A stretch of 64,000 nt of DNA from Betaproteobacteria bacterium Ga0077526. Its GTDB lineage: Bacteria; Pseudomonadota; Gammaproteobacteria; Burkholderiales; Ga0077523. Shown here piece by piece: positions 26,891 through 36,316 of the stretch. Positions within the stretch are counted from its first letter, which is position 1. The number at the start of each line of letters is the position of its first letter. The DNA lies in contig LNDV01000016.1 of the NCBI GenBank assembly GCA_001464765.1, positions 61,963 to 125,962 of the forward strand. Direction: 5' to 3'. A model generated the notes under the pieces. That model made no database searches and had not been told where the DNA came from. It saw nothing but the letters and a program-made list of their open reading frames with translations. The position numbers were made by a program, and so were the translations under genes.

Positions 26891-29800
26891 ATGCTGAACG
26901 CCATCGTCCGATTCTCTCTGCAGCAGAGAATCATCCTGGTGGTCATCGCAGTCGCGCTCGTGGCATTCGGCGTGCGGGCCCTCAATTCCCTGTCGGTGGA
27001 TGCCTTCCCCGACGTCACCAACGTGCAGGTCCAGATCGCGAGCGAAGCCCCGGGCCGCTCGCCCGAGGAGGTGGAACGGTTCATCACCGTCCCGCTCGAG
27101 ATCGCCATGACCGGCCTGCCCGGGCTCACCGAGATGCGCTCGCTCAACCGCAATGGGCTGTCGCTCATCACGCTCGTGTTCCGCGACGACGTCGACGTGT
27201 ACTTCGCCCGCCAGCTCGTGATGGAACGGATCATCGAGGTCCGATCCCGTCTGCCGGAGGACGTCGCTCCGATTCTGGGCCCGGTGTCGACCGGCCTCGG
27301 CGAGGTCTACCAGTACACGCTGGAGAAGCCGACCGACAAGGGCAAGGCGCTCAGCGAGCAGGAACTGATGGAACGACGCACTATCCAGGACTGGATGGTG
27401 CGGCCGCTGCTGCGGTCCGTCGCCGGCGTGGCAGAGATCAACTCGCAAGGCGGCTTCGAACGTCAGTACCACGTGAAGGTGAATCCGGACCGGATGCGCC
27501 ACTACCGGGTCACACTGAACGAGGTCTACGGCTCCCTGTCCCGCAATAACGCCAACTCCGGCGGCGGCATCCTGCCGACGGGCAACGAGCAGTATCTGGT
27601 GCGCGGCATCGGCCTCATCCGCTCCGTCGAGGACATCCAGAACATCGTACTCAAGGAGGAAGGCGGCACGCCGGTGTTCATCAAGGACGTGGCGGACGTG
27701 GCCATCGGCTCGGCCGTACGGGTCGGCGCCCTCATCAAGAATGGCCAGACCGAGGCCGTGGGCGGCATCGTGATGATGCTCCGCGGCGGCAACGCCAAGG
27801 ATGTGGTCACGCGCGTGAAGGCCCGCGTAGCGGACATCAACGGCAAGGGCATGCTGCCCGGCGGCATGCAGATCGTTCCCTTTTACGACCGCACGGAACT
27901 CGTCGATTCGGCACTCTGGACGGTGACCAAAGTGCTGTTGGAAGGCATCGCACTGGTGATCGTGGTGCTGTTCGTCTTCCTGGGCGACCTGCGCTCCAGC
28001 CTGATCGTCGTCTGCTCGCTGGTGCTGGCACCGCTCGTCACCTTCATGGTGATGAACCGCTACGGAATCTCGGCCAACCTCATGTCACTGGGCGGTCTTG
28101 CGATCGCCATCGGCCTCATCGTCGACGCGTCGGTCGTGGTCGTGGAGAACGCGTTCGGGCAGCTCTCGCACAGGAAGGGCGAGAGCAAGGTTCGCGTGAT
28201 CCTGGAAGCCGTGCAGCAAGTCGCGACGCCCGTCGTCTATGGGGTGGGCATCATCATTCTGGTGTTCCTGCCACTGATGACGCTCGAGGGCATGGAGGGC
28301 AAGATGTTCGCGCCGCTGGCGTACACCATCGCCATCGCATTGTCGGTCTCGCTCGTGCTAGCGCTCACCCTGACGCCAGCGCTTTGCGCGTACTTCCTCA
28401 AGGGCGGACACGAGGATGACACCCCGCCGATCCGCTTTCTCAAGAAGCACTATCTGAAGCTCCTGCGCGGCGCCCTGGGGAAGCCCAAGGTCACCGTCGG
28501 CGCGGCGGTCCTGCTGCTCATCGGCTCGGTGTCGCTGTTCCCCCTGCTCGGCAAATCGTTTATCCCGACGCTGAAGGAGAACACGATCACGCCGGCGATC
28601 TCGCGACTGCCCAACATGTCGTTCGACGAAGTGATGCGGATCGAATTCGAGGCGGCCAAGCGCGTGCGTACCATCCCGGGTATCCGGGACGTCGTGGCGA
28701 AGGTCGGCCGCGGCGAGTCGCCGGCCGATCCGCAGCCGCAGAGCGATTCCGATCCGGTCGTGTCCCTGCTGCCTCGCGACCAGTGGCCGGAGGGATTCTC
28801 CAAGCAGGAAGACTTCGAAGCCGTCATCCGCGACAAGCTGAAGGACCTCCCCGGCATCAGCCTGATCATGCATCAGCCGATTGCGCAGCGGGTCGACGAG
28901 ATGGTGACGGGTGTCCGTTCGCAGGTAGCGATCAAGATCTTCGGCGATGACCTGGATGAGCTGAAGCGCGTGGGCGACGACATCGCTCGCGTACTGAACC
29001 GCGTCCCCGGCACGCAGGACCTCCGCGTAGAGCGTCTCACCGGCCAGCAGTACCTCACGGTCGACATCAACCGGCGCACGATGGCGCGCTATGGCCTCAA
29101 CGCCGAGGACGTCCACGACGTGATCGAAACCGCCGTGGGCGGCAAGATCGCCACCGAGATCTACGAAGGCGAGCGGCGCTTTCCCGCGCTCGTGCGCTTC
29201 CCGCCCGAGTTCCGCGAGAAGGTGGAAGTGATCTCCGACATCCTGCTCACGGGTCCCGGCGGCGCGCTGGTGCCCATGCGGGACATCGCCGAGATCAAGG
29301 TGATGGATGGCCCGGTGCAGATCAGCCGCGAGACAGGAAAGCGCCGGATCGTGGTGGGCTCCAATGTGGCAGGCCGAGACATCGGGGGCTACGTGGCCGA
29401 GGCGCAGCAGGCGATCGAAGCGGAAGTGAAACTGCCGGAAGGCTACTTCGTGCAATGGGGCGGCCAGTTCGAAAACATGCAGCGGGCCACCGCGCGCCTG
29501 GCGATCATCGTACCCATCACCATCGCCGCCATCTACTTCCTGCTGTTCACGCTGTTCAACTCGCTTCGCTACGCGACGCTCATCATCACCGTGCTGCCGT
29601 TCGCGTCCATCGGCGGGATCATCGCCCTGTTCGTCACCGGCGAGTACCTGTCGGTGCCGGCATCGGTGGGCTTCATCGCCCTCTGGGGTATCGCCGTGCT
29701 GAACGGCGTGGTGCTGGTGTCCTACATACGCACGCTCCGGCAGGAGGGCCGCGCCCAGTGGGATGCCATCGTGGAAGGCTGCACCATGCGCTTCCGGCCG

Positions 29801-29989
29801 GTGCTGATGACGGCCACCGTGGCGATGCTGGGTCTCATCCCGTTCCTGTTCGCGACCGGACCCGGCTCGGAAGTGCAGCGGCCGCTCGCGATCGTGGTGA
29901 TCGGCGGCCTCATCACCTCCACGCTCCTCACGCTGGTGGTGGTGCCGACGCTCTACCGCTGGTTCGAGGAACGCGAAGCCAAGACCTGA
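26891..29989 (+). CDS. Heavy-metal efflux RND permease (CzcA/CusA family), copy 2
   Basis: This second permease of 1,032 residues has the same layout as copy 1 and clear homology over its length: LSVDAFPDVTNVQVQI near the start and NNANSGGGILPTG in the periplasmic domain. Divergence is large enough that it is an old duplication or separate acquisition. The fourth-span motif is LAIAIGLIVDASVVVVEN, also lacking the Asp equivalent to CzcA Asp402 and close to CusA's VDAAIVMIEN. The ATG at 26891 begins directly before the first span (MLNAIVRFSLQQR). It would use the same outer channel and adaptor, or other ones elsewhere. Substrate is unknown; Cu/Ag or another metal are possible. Confidence 0.88.
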   Translation: MLNAIVRFSLQQRIILVVIAVALVAFGVRALNSLSVDAFPDVTNVQVQIASEAPGRSPEEVERFITVPLEIAMTGLPGLTEMRSLNRNGLSLITLVFRDDVDVYFARQLVMERIIEVRSRLPEDVAPILGPVSTGLGEVYQYTLEKPTDKGKALSEQELMERRTIQDWMVRPLLRSVAGVAEINSQGGFERQYHVKVNPDRMRHYRVTLNEVYGSLSRNNANSGGGILPTGNEQYLVRGIGLIRSVEDIQNIVLKEEGGTPVFIKDVADVAIGSAVRVGALIKNGQTEAVGGIVMMLRGGNAKDVVTRVKARVADINGKGMLPGGMQIVPFYDRTELVDSALWTVTKVLLEGIALVIVVLFVFLGDLRSSLIVVCSLVLAPLVTFMVMNRYGISANLMSLGGLAIAIGLIVDASVVVVENAFGQLSHRKGESKVRVILEAVQQVATPVVYGVGIIILVFLPLMTLEGMEGKMFAPLAYTIAIALSVSLVLALTLTPALCAYFLKGGHEDDTPPIRFLKKHYLKLLRGALGKPKVTVGAAVLLLIGSVSLFPLLGKSFIPTLKENTITPAISRLPNMSFDEVMRIEFEAAKRVRTIPGIRDVVAKVGRGESPADPQPQSDSDPVVSLLPRDQWPEGFSKQEDFEAVIRDKLKDLPGISLIMHQPIAQRVDEMVTGVRSQVAIKIFGDDLDELKRVGDDIARVLNRVPGTQDLRVERLTGQQYLTVDINRRTMARYGLNAEDVHDVIETAVGGKIATEIYEGERRFPALVRFPPEFREKVEVISDILLTGPGGALVPMRDIAEIKVMDGPVQISRETGKRRIVVGSNVAGRDIGGYVAEAQQAIEAEVKLPEGYFVQWGGQFENMQRATARLAIIVPITIAAIYFLLFTLFNSLRYATLIITVLPFASIGGIIALFVTGEYLSVPASVGFIALWGIAVLNGVVLVSYIRTLRQEGRAQWDAIVEGCTMRFRPVLMTATVAMLGLIPFLFATGPGSEVQRPLAIVVIGGLITSTLLTLVVVPTLYRWFEEREAKT

Positions 29990-30123
29990 TCGTCCGGCCC
30001 GGGGACTCCCCCCGGGCCACCGGTCGCGGTCATTCCGCCCGGCGCGCGTCGCGCCAATCGGGCGCACCTTGCTTGATGTAACCTTCGCTGCGGGTGAGGA
30101 TCCCGGATCCGGCGGAGACCACG

Positions 30124-30687
30124 ATGCATCCCTACGGCTTTCTGTCGCCGACAGCGCGCTGGGTACTGTTGGCAGTCCTGGTGGTAGCGAGCCTCTCGCT
30201 CGCGGTCGTCCTGGCCAACTCCGCACGCGAGTTGCGCGTCGGGCCTGCCGCGCCGCACGGCCTGCTTTCCTACGAATTCGCGTGGACCCATGACCGGGTC
30301 CGCGCCATCCTTCTCGCCTGGGGCGCGGATCTCAAGGAAGTCGCGCGGGCCTATCTGCGGGCAGACTTCGCCTTCCTGGTCACCTATCCGCTCCTGCTTT
30401 CGCTCGCGTGCGCCATGATCTCGGACGTGCCCGGCGTTCCCCAGCCGGCGGTTGGCGTGTTCCTGTCCTGGGCGGTCCTGTGCGCGATCCCCATCGAAGC
30501 GCTGGAGAATATCGGCCTGTTGCGGATGCTGGGCCACGGGACCCACGATCTCGCGAGCGACACCGTGGCCCGCGCCGTCGGGCTCTGCGCCGGGATCAAG
30601 TTCACCCTCGGATTCGCGGCACTCGGCTACCTGCTGCTGTCCGAACTGGGGCTGATCGCGGACCGCCTCGGGCTCGGAAAGTTCTGA
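30124..30687 (+). CDS. Conserved hypothetical integral membrane protein
   Basis: I do not recognise this 187-residue protein. Hydropathy by eye shows four membrane segments: about 11-34, 82-104, 112-134 and 149-178. Between the first and second is a soluble stretch with FAWTHDRVRAILLAWGADLKEVARAY, which resembles an amphipathic helix. There are no obvious catalytic motifs. It starts with ATG at 30124, 134 bases after the second permease. It could be part of the efflux transcript or independent. The sequence reads as a real gene: codon pattern and composition fit its neighbours. Confidence 0.65.
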   Translation: MHPYGFLSPTARWVLLAVLVVASLSLAVVLANSARELRVGPAAPHGLLSYEFAWTHDRVRAILLAWGADLKEVARAYLRADFAFLVTYPLLLSLACAMISDVPGVPQPAVGVFLSWAVLCAIPIEALENIGLLRMLGHGTHDLASDTVARAVGLCAGIKFTLGFAALGYLLLSELGLIADRLGLGKF

Positions 30688-30816
30688 GTCCCGGGTGCGT
30701 CAACCCGCAAGTTCATGGTTTTCTGGAGGCGGCGGGAAACCTTCCGGGCCTATACTCCTGCGGGAAAGCCGGTTCCCGCGACCCCTGGGCAAGACCGGTG
30801 ACGGGAGACAGGAACG

Positions 30817-32640
30817 ATGTTCAGACAGGTGCTTTCGACCGCAGCGACGCTGTGGTGCCTCGGTGCGGCGGGCGTCGCCCCGGCGATGGAAGGCTCGGGC
30901 GATCTTCGGGCGCTCGATCCCTCCCAGTGGAACCGTGACAAGGCGGCCCATCTGCTGGAGCGCGCCGGTTTCGGCGGTACTCCGGCGGAGATCGACGCTT
31001 TCGCGGCACTGACGCCACAGCAGGCCGTGCGGCGGCTCGTGTACTTCGAGGGCGCCGAGCCTTCGGACCGGCTGCAGCCCTTCGACGAGTCCGGCGTGTT
31101 CGACGAAGGACTCGACGCCTTCCCGCCCAGCCGCCCGGCGACCACCGATCTTGCCAAGGCCACGGGCGAAGCCCTCGGCGTCAAGGTGAAGCCCGACGGC
31201 AACCGGCGCATGCAGCCGGTCGTCAACAAATTCTTCTACTGGCTGCGGGCGAGCCGCCTGGAAACCCAGCGCGTCTCGTACTGGTGGGCCAACCGGATGG
31301 TCACCTCGCCGCGGCCCCTCGAAGAGAAGATGGCGCTGTTCTGGCATGGCCACTTCGCCACCACCGAGGAGAAGGTCCGTGACTACCGCAAGATGCTGCG
31401 CCAGCTGCAGCTCTTCCAGCGCGAAGGTCTCGGCGATTTCCGCACACTCCTGATCGCCGTCGCGCAGGACCCCGCGATGCTGGCGTTCCTCGACGCCGGC
31501 GTGAACGTGAAGGGTGCGCCCAACGAGAACTTCGCCCGCGAGATCATGGAACTCTTCTCCATGGGCGTCGGCAACTACACCGAGCACGACATCCGCGAGG
31601 CCGCCCGTGCTTTCACGGGATGGAACTTCCACGGACTGGAGTTCGCGTTCCAGGAAGACCAGCACGACGACGGCGTGAAGACGGTGCTGGGCGAGACCGG
31701 CCGGCTGGATGGCGTGGGCGTGATCGACGTGATCCTGCGCCAGCCGGTCACCGCCGAGTACATCGCGTCCAAGCTCTATCGCTTCTATGTCCGCGAGGAA
31801 CTCGATCCTGCGCTGCGCAAGCAGCTCGGAAACCTCCTGCGCGACAGCGGCTACCAGATCGCGCCGTTCCTGGAAACGGTGTTCCTCTCCCGGGACTTCT
31901 ACTCCGCCGAGTCGATGGGCACGCGCATCAAGAGCCCGGTCGAACTCCTGGTCTCCACGTACCGCAAGCTGGGTCTAGCCGAAGCGCCGGGCTCGCCGGA
32001 CTTCAATGAGACGACGGCCACGCTGGGCCAGCGCCTGCTGTTCCCGCCCACCGTGGCGGGCTGGGCGCAGGGCCGCAGCTGGATCACACCGGGATTACTC
32101 CTGGAGCGGGGCAATTTTGCCCTCGACGTCGTCCTGCCGGACATCACCTTCATTCCCGAAGACCGGTATCCGGTGTACGCCACGGGCGGCGAAATCCGCG
32201 CCGTGCACGACCGCATCCGGGCTGGCATGGACATGACCTCCGCGACGCGTCCGGTCGACAAGGACGGCGGGATGGAAATGATGGCCATGTCGAACCGCAA
32301 CGCCGACCGCGACGAGGACTTCAATACGCGATTCGCCAGCTATCGCGGCTGGCAGATGGCGATCGAGCGTGTGAAGCCGATCCCGCGGACCACCGCCCGC
32401 CTCGACCTGACCGGAATGGTGCTGAGCGCCGGATGCCGTCAGGCAGCGGACGTCGTGGCCTATTTCGAGAAGCGCTTCCTGACGGTCCCGCTCGAAGCGG
32501 CCGTGCGTGAGCGCCTCACGGCCTTCCTGGTGAATGAACTGGGCACGGACGATCTCACCGTCGCGCAAAGCTACGCCGAAGACGGCCTGCGCCTGCTCCT
32601 GCACCTGTTCCTGAGCCGCCCCGAGTACCAGCTCGGCTGA
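30817..32640 (+). CDS. DUF1800 domain-containing protein
   Basis: This 607-residue exported protein belongs to the DUF1800 family, whose biochemical role is unknown. It has a signal peptide ending near PAMA-like VAPAMEG. The signature segments are HLLERAGFGGTPAEID near the start and NENFAREIMELFSMGVGNYTE with REAARAFTGW in the middle. DUF1800 genes almost always sit directly before a DUF1501 gene, as here (29-base gap). The pair is often linked to secreted or surface proteins in Gram-negatives, but no enzymatic function is established. Confidence 0.88.
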   Translation: MFRQVLSTAATLWCLGAAGVAPAMEGSGDLRALDPSQWNRDKAAHLLERAGFGGTPAEIDAFAALTPQQAVRRLVYFEGAEPSDRLQPFDESGVFDEGLDAFPPSRPATTDLAKATGEALGVKVKPDGNRRMQPVVNKFFYWLRASRLETQRVSYWWANRMVTSPRPLEEKMALFWHGHFATTEEKVRDYRKMLRQLQLFQREGLGDFRTLLIAVAQDPAMLAFLDAGVNVKGAPNENFAREIMELFSMGVGNYTEHDIREAARAFTGWNFHGLEFAFQEDQHDDGVKTVLGETGRLDGVGVIDVILRQPVTAEYIASKLYRFYVREELDPALRKQLGNLLRDSGYQIAPFLETVFLSRDFYSAESMGTRIKSPVELLVSTYRKLGLAEAPGSPDFNETTATLGQRLLFPPTVAGWAQGRSWITPGLLLERGNFALDVVLPDITFIPEDRYPVYATGGEIRAVHDRIRAGMDMTSATRPVDKDGGMEMMAMSNRNADRDEDFNTRFASYRGWQMAIERVKPIPRTTARLDLTGMVLSAGCRQAADVVAYFEKRFLTVPLEAAVRERLTAFLVNELGTDDLTVAQSYAEDGLRLLLHLFLSRPEYQLG

Positions 32641-32669
32641 CCGCGCCCACTTTCCAGGAAACCCATCCC

Positions 32670-33890
32670 ATGAACGACCGATTTCTTCAGCGCCGCCGAC
32701 TGCTTCGCAGCGCGCTCGCCGGCGTCGGCACCGGGGCATTCGCGCCCATCGTCGCGCCGTCCATCTTCTCGACCATGGCCCACGCGGCTCCTGCGGACGA
32801 CGACCGTATTCTGGTTGTGCTGGAGCTCTCCGGCGGCAACGACGGCCTCAACACCGTGGTCCCTTACGCGGACGACATGTACTACCGGCATCGCCCGACC
32901 ATCGGCATCCCCGGCGCCAAGCTGCGCAAGCTCGACGACCATTTCGGGCTGAACCCCGGCATGGCCGGGTTCGAGCGGCTCTGGAAGGACGGCAAGCTCG
33001 CCATCGTCCACGGCTGCGGCTACGAGAATCCGTCGTTCTCGCACTTCACGTCGATGGCCTACTGGCACACGGCGGCGCCGAACAGCGGCGACGACTACGG
33101 CTGGTACGGTCGGCTGGCGGATGTGATGGCGCCCAAGCCGCGCCCCAACTTCCTGGTGAACATCGACACGACGCAGTCGCTCGCGGTAAAGAGCCGGGTA
33201 CACACTCCCGTAGTGTTCGACGATCCCAACAAGTTCCTGCGCAACGCCTTCCAGCAGGAGCGTTCGCTGCTCGACGCGGACGATCACGCCGCCGCAGCTT
33301 CGGGCAACCGGCGCTTCCTGGACGATGTCGCCCGCAGCGCCCGCGAATCGTCGGAACTCGTGCGCGATGCCTGGGCCCGGTACAAGTCGCCGGTGGACTA
33401 CGGCATCAACCCTCTGGGTCTCAACAAGGTCGCGGCATGCATTTCCGCGGGGCTGCCGACGAAGCTCTACTACGTGGCCTACCGGAACAATGCCTTCGAC
33501 ACGCACGTGCAGCAGGCCGACCTCCACCAGCGCCTGCTCACGTACGCGGCGGACGCGGTGCTCGGCTTCCAGCGGGATCTCGAACGTCTGGGTCAGGCGG
33601 ACCGGGTGAGCCTGATGGCGTTCTCGGAGTTCGGCCGGCGCGTGCCCGAGAATACGAGTCTCGGGACAGACCATGGCTCGGCCAACGTGATGTTCTTCAG
33701 CGGGGCCAGTGTTCGCGGGGGTCACTACGGCAAGTCGCCGGACCTGGGTGCCCTCGATGCCGGCGACAATCTTGTCCACACGACGGATTTCCGTCGCGTC
33801 TACGCCACCGCCATCGACGGCTGGCTGAAGCTGGGCGCGGCACCAAAGATCCTCAAGGGGACCTTCGACCCCTTCCCCGTCTTCGGCTGA
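32670..33890 (+). CDS. DUF1501 domain-containing protein, Tat-exported
   Basis: This 406-residue protein starts with a twin-arginine signal (QRRRLLRSALAG, cleaved after MAHA), so it is probably exported folded. The mature part starts with LVVLELSGGNDGLNTVVPY, the hallmark of DUF1501, a family related to alkaline-phosphatase-like sulfatases. FSEFGRRVPEN and GTDHGSANVMF in the C-terminal half match the metal-binding region of that superfamily, but an activity has not been shown. It follows the DUF1800 gene by 29 bases; the two are almost always paired. It is convergent with the AraC-family gene. Confidence 0.88.
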   Translation: MNDRFLQRRRLLRSALAGVGTGAFAPIVAPSIFSTMAHAAPADDDRILVVLELSGGNDGLNTVVPYADDMYYRHRPTIGIPGAKLRKLDDHFGLNPGMAGFERLWKDGKLAIVHGCGYENPSFSHFTSMAYWHTAAPNSGDDYGWYGRLADVMAPKPRPNFLVNIDTTQSLAVKSRVHTPVVFDDPNKFLRNAFQQERSLLDADDHAAAASGNRRFLDDVARSARESSELVRDAWARYKSPVDYGINPLGLNKVAACISAGLPTKLYYVAYRNNAFDTHVQQADLHQRLLTYAADAVLGFQRDLERLGQADRVSLMAFSEFGRRVPENTSLGTDHGSANVMFFSGASVRGGHYGKSPDLGALDAGDNLVHTTDFRRVYATAIDGWLKLGAAPKILKGTFDPFPVFG

Positions 33891-33897
33891 CCACCGG

Positions 33898-34932
33898 TCA
33901 GGCCCGACCGCTGCGTCGGGTCTCGGACGGCAGTTCGCCGAACATGCGGCGGTAGTCCGCCGAGAACTGGCTCAGGTGCCAGAAGCCCCAGCGGGCGGCG
34001 ACATCGCCGACCCGCTCCCCGGGGCCAGCGCGCTTGAGTTCCCGGCGCACGCCGTTCAGACGCACGGCCCGCAGGTACTGCACGGGACTCACGCCCAGGA
34101 CTTCCTGGAAGGAGTACTGCAGCGTTCTCCGGCTCACACCCGCCTCCACGCAAAGATCCGCCACGGTTACCGGCATGTCGCGCCGGTCGAGGATGTGCGA
34201 ACGCGCGAGATCGACGACGCGCGAGCGGGCGCGTGCGGACGCCGGCGGCTGGCCGGCGCCCGTCGACGGCGACGCGACCGCCGCGATCGCACCGAGCAGT
34301 GACGACACGAAGTCGCGCTGCGCCTGCACGGCACGGAACGGCGCAGGATCCGTTTCCATCGCCTCGAAAAAGGTCCGTACGAGATGGCGCAGCGCGTCGA
34401 GTTCCTCCGAGGGCGGCAGGGTGCCGGGGCGTACGTGCGTCAATGCGGCGAACCCCGTTTCCGACGTGGCCTCGACGGTCTTATCCACAAGGGAGGCGGA
34501 CACGGCGATTCCCACGACATCCAGACGTTCCGGTGTTCGGAGGGTGAACTCGCCTGGAGCACCGAACACGAAACCGGAGCGGGCCGACAGGGGCTGATCG
34601 CAGAAGGTGCCTTCCCCCTGCATGGCGAGCACCACACCGATCGTGCAGGCGCCCGGCCACGACCGGCCCGACTGGAGCACCACCTGGTTCGTGACTTCCC
34701 GGAACACCTGCACGTCGTCGATCCAGGCCTCGGCCAGATCGCCGGAGAAGCGCCCCGGCGTGAGTTGCTCGTAGTGCTGGTCCCAGCGACGGAGGGATTC
34801 CGCGTGTTCGTCGGCGTCGTCCGTGCGGCGACGCTGGAGCGCGCCCTGCGCCGGATCGGTGCACAAGGACATTGCCGCGCCCGCGCAATGTGCGGACGGG
34901 CGCGGATCATCGGGACGCTTGCAACTTCCCAT
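33898..34932 (-). CDS. AraC-family transcriptional regulator
   Basis: This cytoplasmic DNA-binding regulator has about 344 residues. The C-terminal 100 residues hold two helix-turn-helix motifs: VADLCVEAGVSRRTLQYSF and the second around VGDVAARWGFWHLSQFSADYRRMFG, which is the AraC signature. The N-terminal part (LRRWDQHYEQLTPGRFSGDL) matches the AraC_binding_2-type sensor domain. I chose the ATG at 34932, with a GGAG site 9 bases upstream; an ATG at 34872 is an alternative without a good site. It is divergent from the amine dehydrogenase operon with 217 bases between, so it probably controls that operon in response to an amine or aldehyde. Confidence 0.85.
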   Translation of the reverse strand: MGSCKRPDDPRPSAHCAGAAMSLCTDPAQGALQRRRTDDADEHAESLRRWDQHYEQLTPGRFSGDLAEAWIDDVQVFREVTNQVVLQSGRSWPGACTIGVVLAMQGEGTFCDQPLSARSGFVFGAPGEFTLRTPERLDVVGIAVSASLVDKTVEATSETGFAALTHVRPGTLPPSEELDALRHLVRTFFEAMETDPAPFRAVQAQRDFVSSLLGAIAAVASPSTGAGQPPASARARSRVVDLARSHILDRRDMPVTVADLCVEAGVSRRTLQYSFQEVLGVSPVQYLRAVRLNGVRRELKRAGPGERVGDVAARWGFWHLSQFSADYRRMFGELPSETRRSGRA

Positions 34933-35067
34933 CGTCTGGAGCTCCAGGCAGATTCTTCCGGATACGCACGGGTCGTCGTTCGCCGTGGCGGCCGGGCCCG
35001 CGTTCACCGCGGGCAATGACGGCCCCCCCAGCAAGCGCCGATCCCGCCGGGGATGCCAAATTTTGAT

Positions 35068-35089
35068 ACCTGACGGCAGTGTGTCAGGT
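35068..35089. promoter_or_regulatory. Inverted repeat in the amine dehydrogenase promoter region
   Basis: ACCTGAC at 35068-35074 is mirrored exactly by GTCAGGT at 35083-35089, with an 8-base spacer. It lies 60 bases before the aauB start codon and between divergent genes, so it may be an operator for the divergent AraC regulator or for another protein. AraC proteins usually bind direct repeats, so a second regulator is possible. Confidence 0.45.
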
Positions 35090-35149
35090 TACGATCCAAC
35101 CGTCGGGGCGGCAAGGCCGTCCGTGGGCACGCACAAGGGAGAGTGAACA

Positions 35150-36316
35150 ATGAAGGTCCTGAGGAAGGTCCAGTTCAATGCAGCACGGCAGGCCGCCCTC
35201 GCGCTGGCCCTGGCCGGCTTGTGTCACCTGCCGGCATCGATGGCGCAACTGCCCGTCGAGACCCTGTCCAGCGAGACCGCGATCAAGGCGAAGAACCGGG
35301 TGTACATCCCCGATATCGCCATCATGCACATCGCCGACGGCAAGCTGCATGTCGTCGATGGTGACACTGGCGCCTACCAGGGCGTGATCGGCACGGGATT
35401 CACCGGCCAGTCGAAGCTGAGCCACGACGGCAAGGAGATTTACATCGCGACCGGCTACCACTCCCGTGGCCAGCGCGGCGAGCGCACCGACATCGTCGAA
35501 GTGTGGGATGCCGAAAAGCTCTCGTTCAAGTATGAAATTCCCATCAGCGACAAACGCGCGATGGCGCTCAACTACAAGTGGCTGCTCAGCCTGTCCTCCG
35601 ACAGCCGCTGGCTCCTCGTCCAGAACGCCACACCGGCCACGTCGATCACGGTCGTGGACATGACCCAGAAGAAGGCCGTGGCCGAGATCACGACGCCCGG
35701 GTGCTGGGCGACTTACCCCGTGAAGTCGCAGCCCAACCGCTTCGGCATGCTGTGCGGTGACGGCACGGTCCACATGGTCACGCTGGCAGAGGACGGAACG
35801 GCTGCGTCTCGCACGATCTCCGAACCGATGTTCGATCCTGATGGCGATGCCCTGTTCGTCCAGGGCGAGCCGACGGGCGACACCTATCACTTCGTCAGCT
35901 TCACTGGCAACCTCTATAGCGTCGACATGAGCGGCGAGACGGCCAAGGCAGCTGGGAAGGTATCCCTGGTCTCCAGCGCCGAGCGCAAGAAGGGCTGGCG
36001 CCCGGGCGGCTATCAGGTGCTTGCCCTGAACGCGGCAACGGGCCGCTTCTACGTACCCATGCATGCGGGTGGCGGTGAAGGTAGCCACAAAGCGCCCGCC
36101 AAGGAGATCTGGGCCTTCGATCTCGCCACCAAGAAGCGGGTGGGCAAGATGGAAGGGCACGCCTCCACGGCGATCAGCACGTCGTCCGACGGCTCGAAGC
36201 TCTACGCCATCGACGCCGAGAAGGCTTCCCTCGTGATCATCAAGCTGGGCAAGAAACCCAAGGTGCTGGGCACCCACCAGATCGGTGAGTTCCCGAGCCA
36301 GATCGAGGTCAACTGA
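35150..36316 (+). CDS. aauB: Amine dehydrogenase large (heavy) subunit, aromatic amine type
   Basis: This is the periplasmic beta-propeller subunit of a quinoprotein amine dehydrogenase, 388 residues with a signal peptide ending near SMA-QLPVE. Segments such as RGERTDIVEVWDAEKLSF, VQNATPATSI, the GCW motif and GWRPGGYQ are characteristic of the family. As I recall the known sequences, GCW and the NATPATSI run match aromatic amine dehydrogenase (AADH) better than methylamine dehydrogenase, which has different residues there. The heavy subunit holds the small TTQ subunit and shapes the substrate channel. It is the first gene of a five-gene operon and overlaps the next gene by one base. A search against both enzymes would settle the substrate type. 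Confidence 0.85.
   Translation: MKVLRKVQFNAARQAALALALAGLCHLPASMAQLPVETLSSETAIKAKNRVYIPDIAIMHIADGKLHVVDGDTGAYQGVIGTGFTGQSKLSHDGKEIYIATGYHSRGQRGERTDIVEVWDAEKLSFKYEIPISDKRAMALNYKWLLSLSSDSRWLLVQNATPATSITVVDMTQKKAVAEITTPGCWATYPVKSQPNRFGMLCGDGTVHMVTLAEDGTAASRTISEPMFDPDGDALFVQGEPTGDTYHFVSFTGNLYSVDMSGETAKAAGKVSLVSSAERKKGWRPGGYQVLALNAATGRFYVPMHAGGGEGSHKAPAKEIWAFDLATKKRVGKMEGHASTAISTSSDGSKLYAIDAEKASLVIIKLGKKPKVLGTHQIGEFPSQIEVN

Noticed and set aside
35150..36316. Calling the operon methylamine dehydrogenase (mau)
   Set aside because: The residues I can compare from memory in both subunits fit aromatic amine dehydrogenase better, and mauF, mauG, mauL, mauM and mauN are absent as in the aau cluster.
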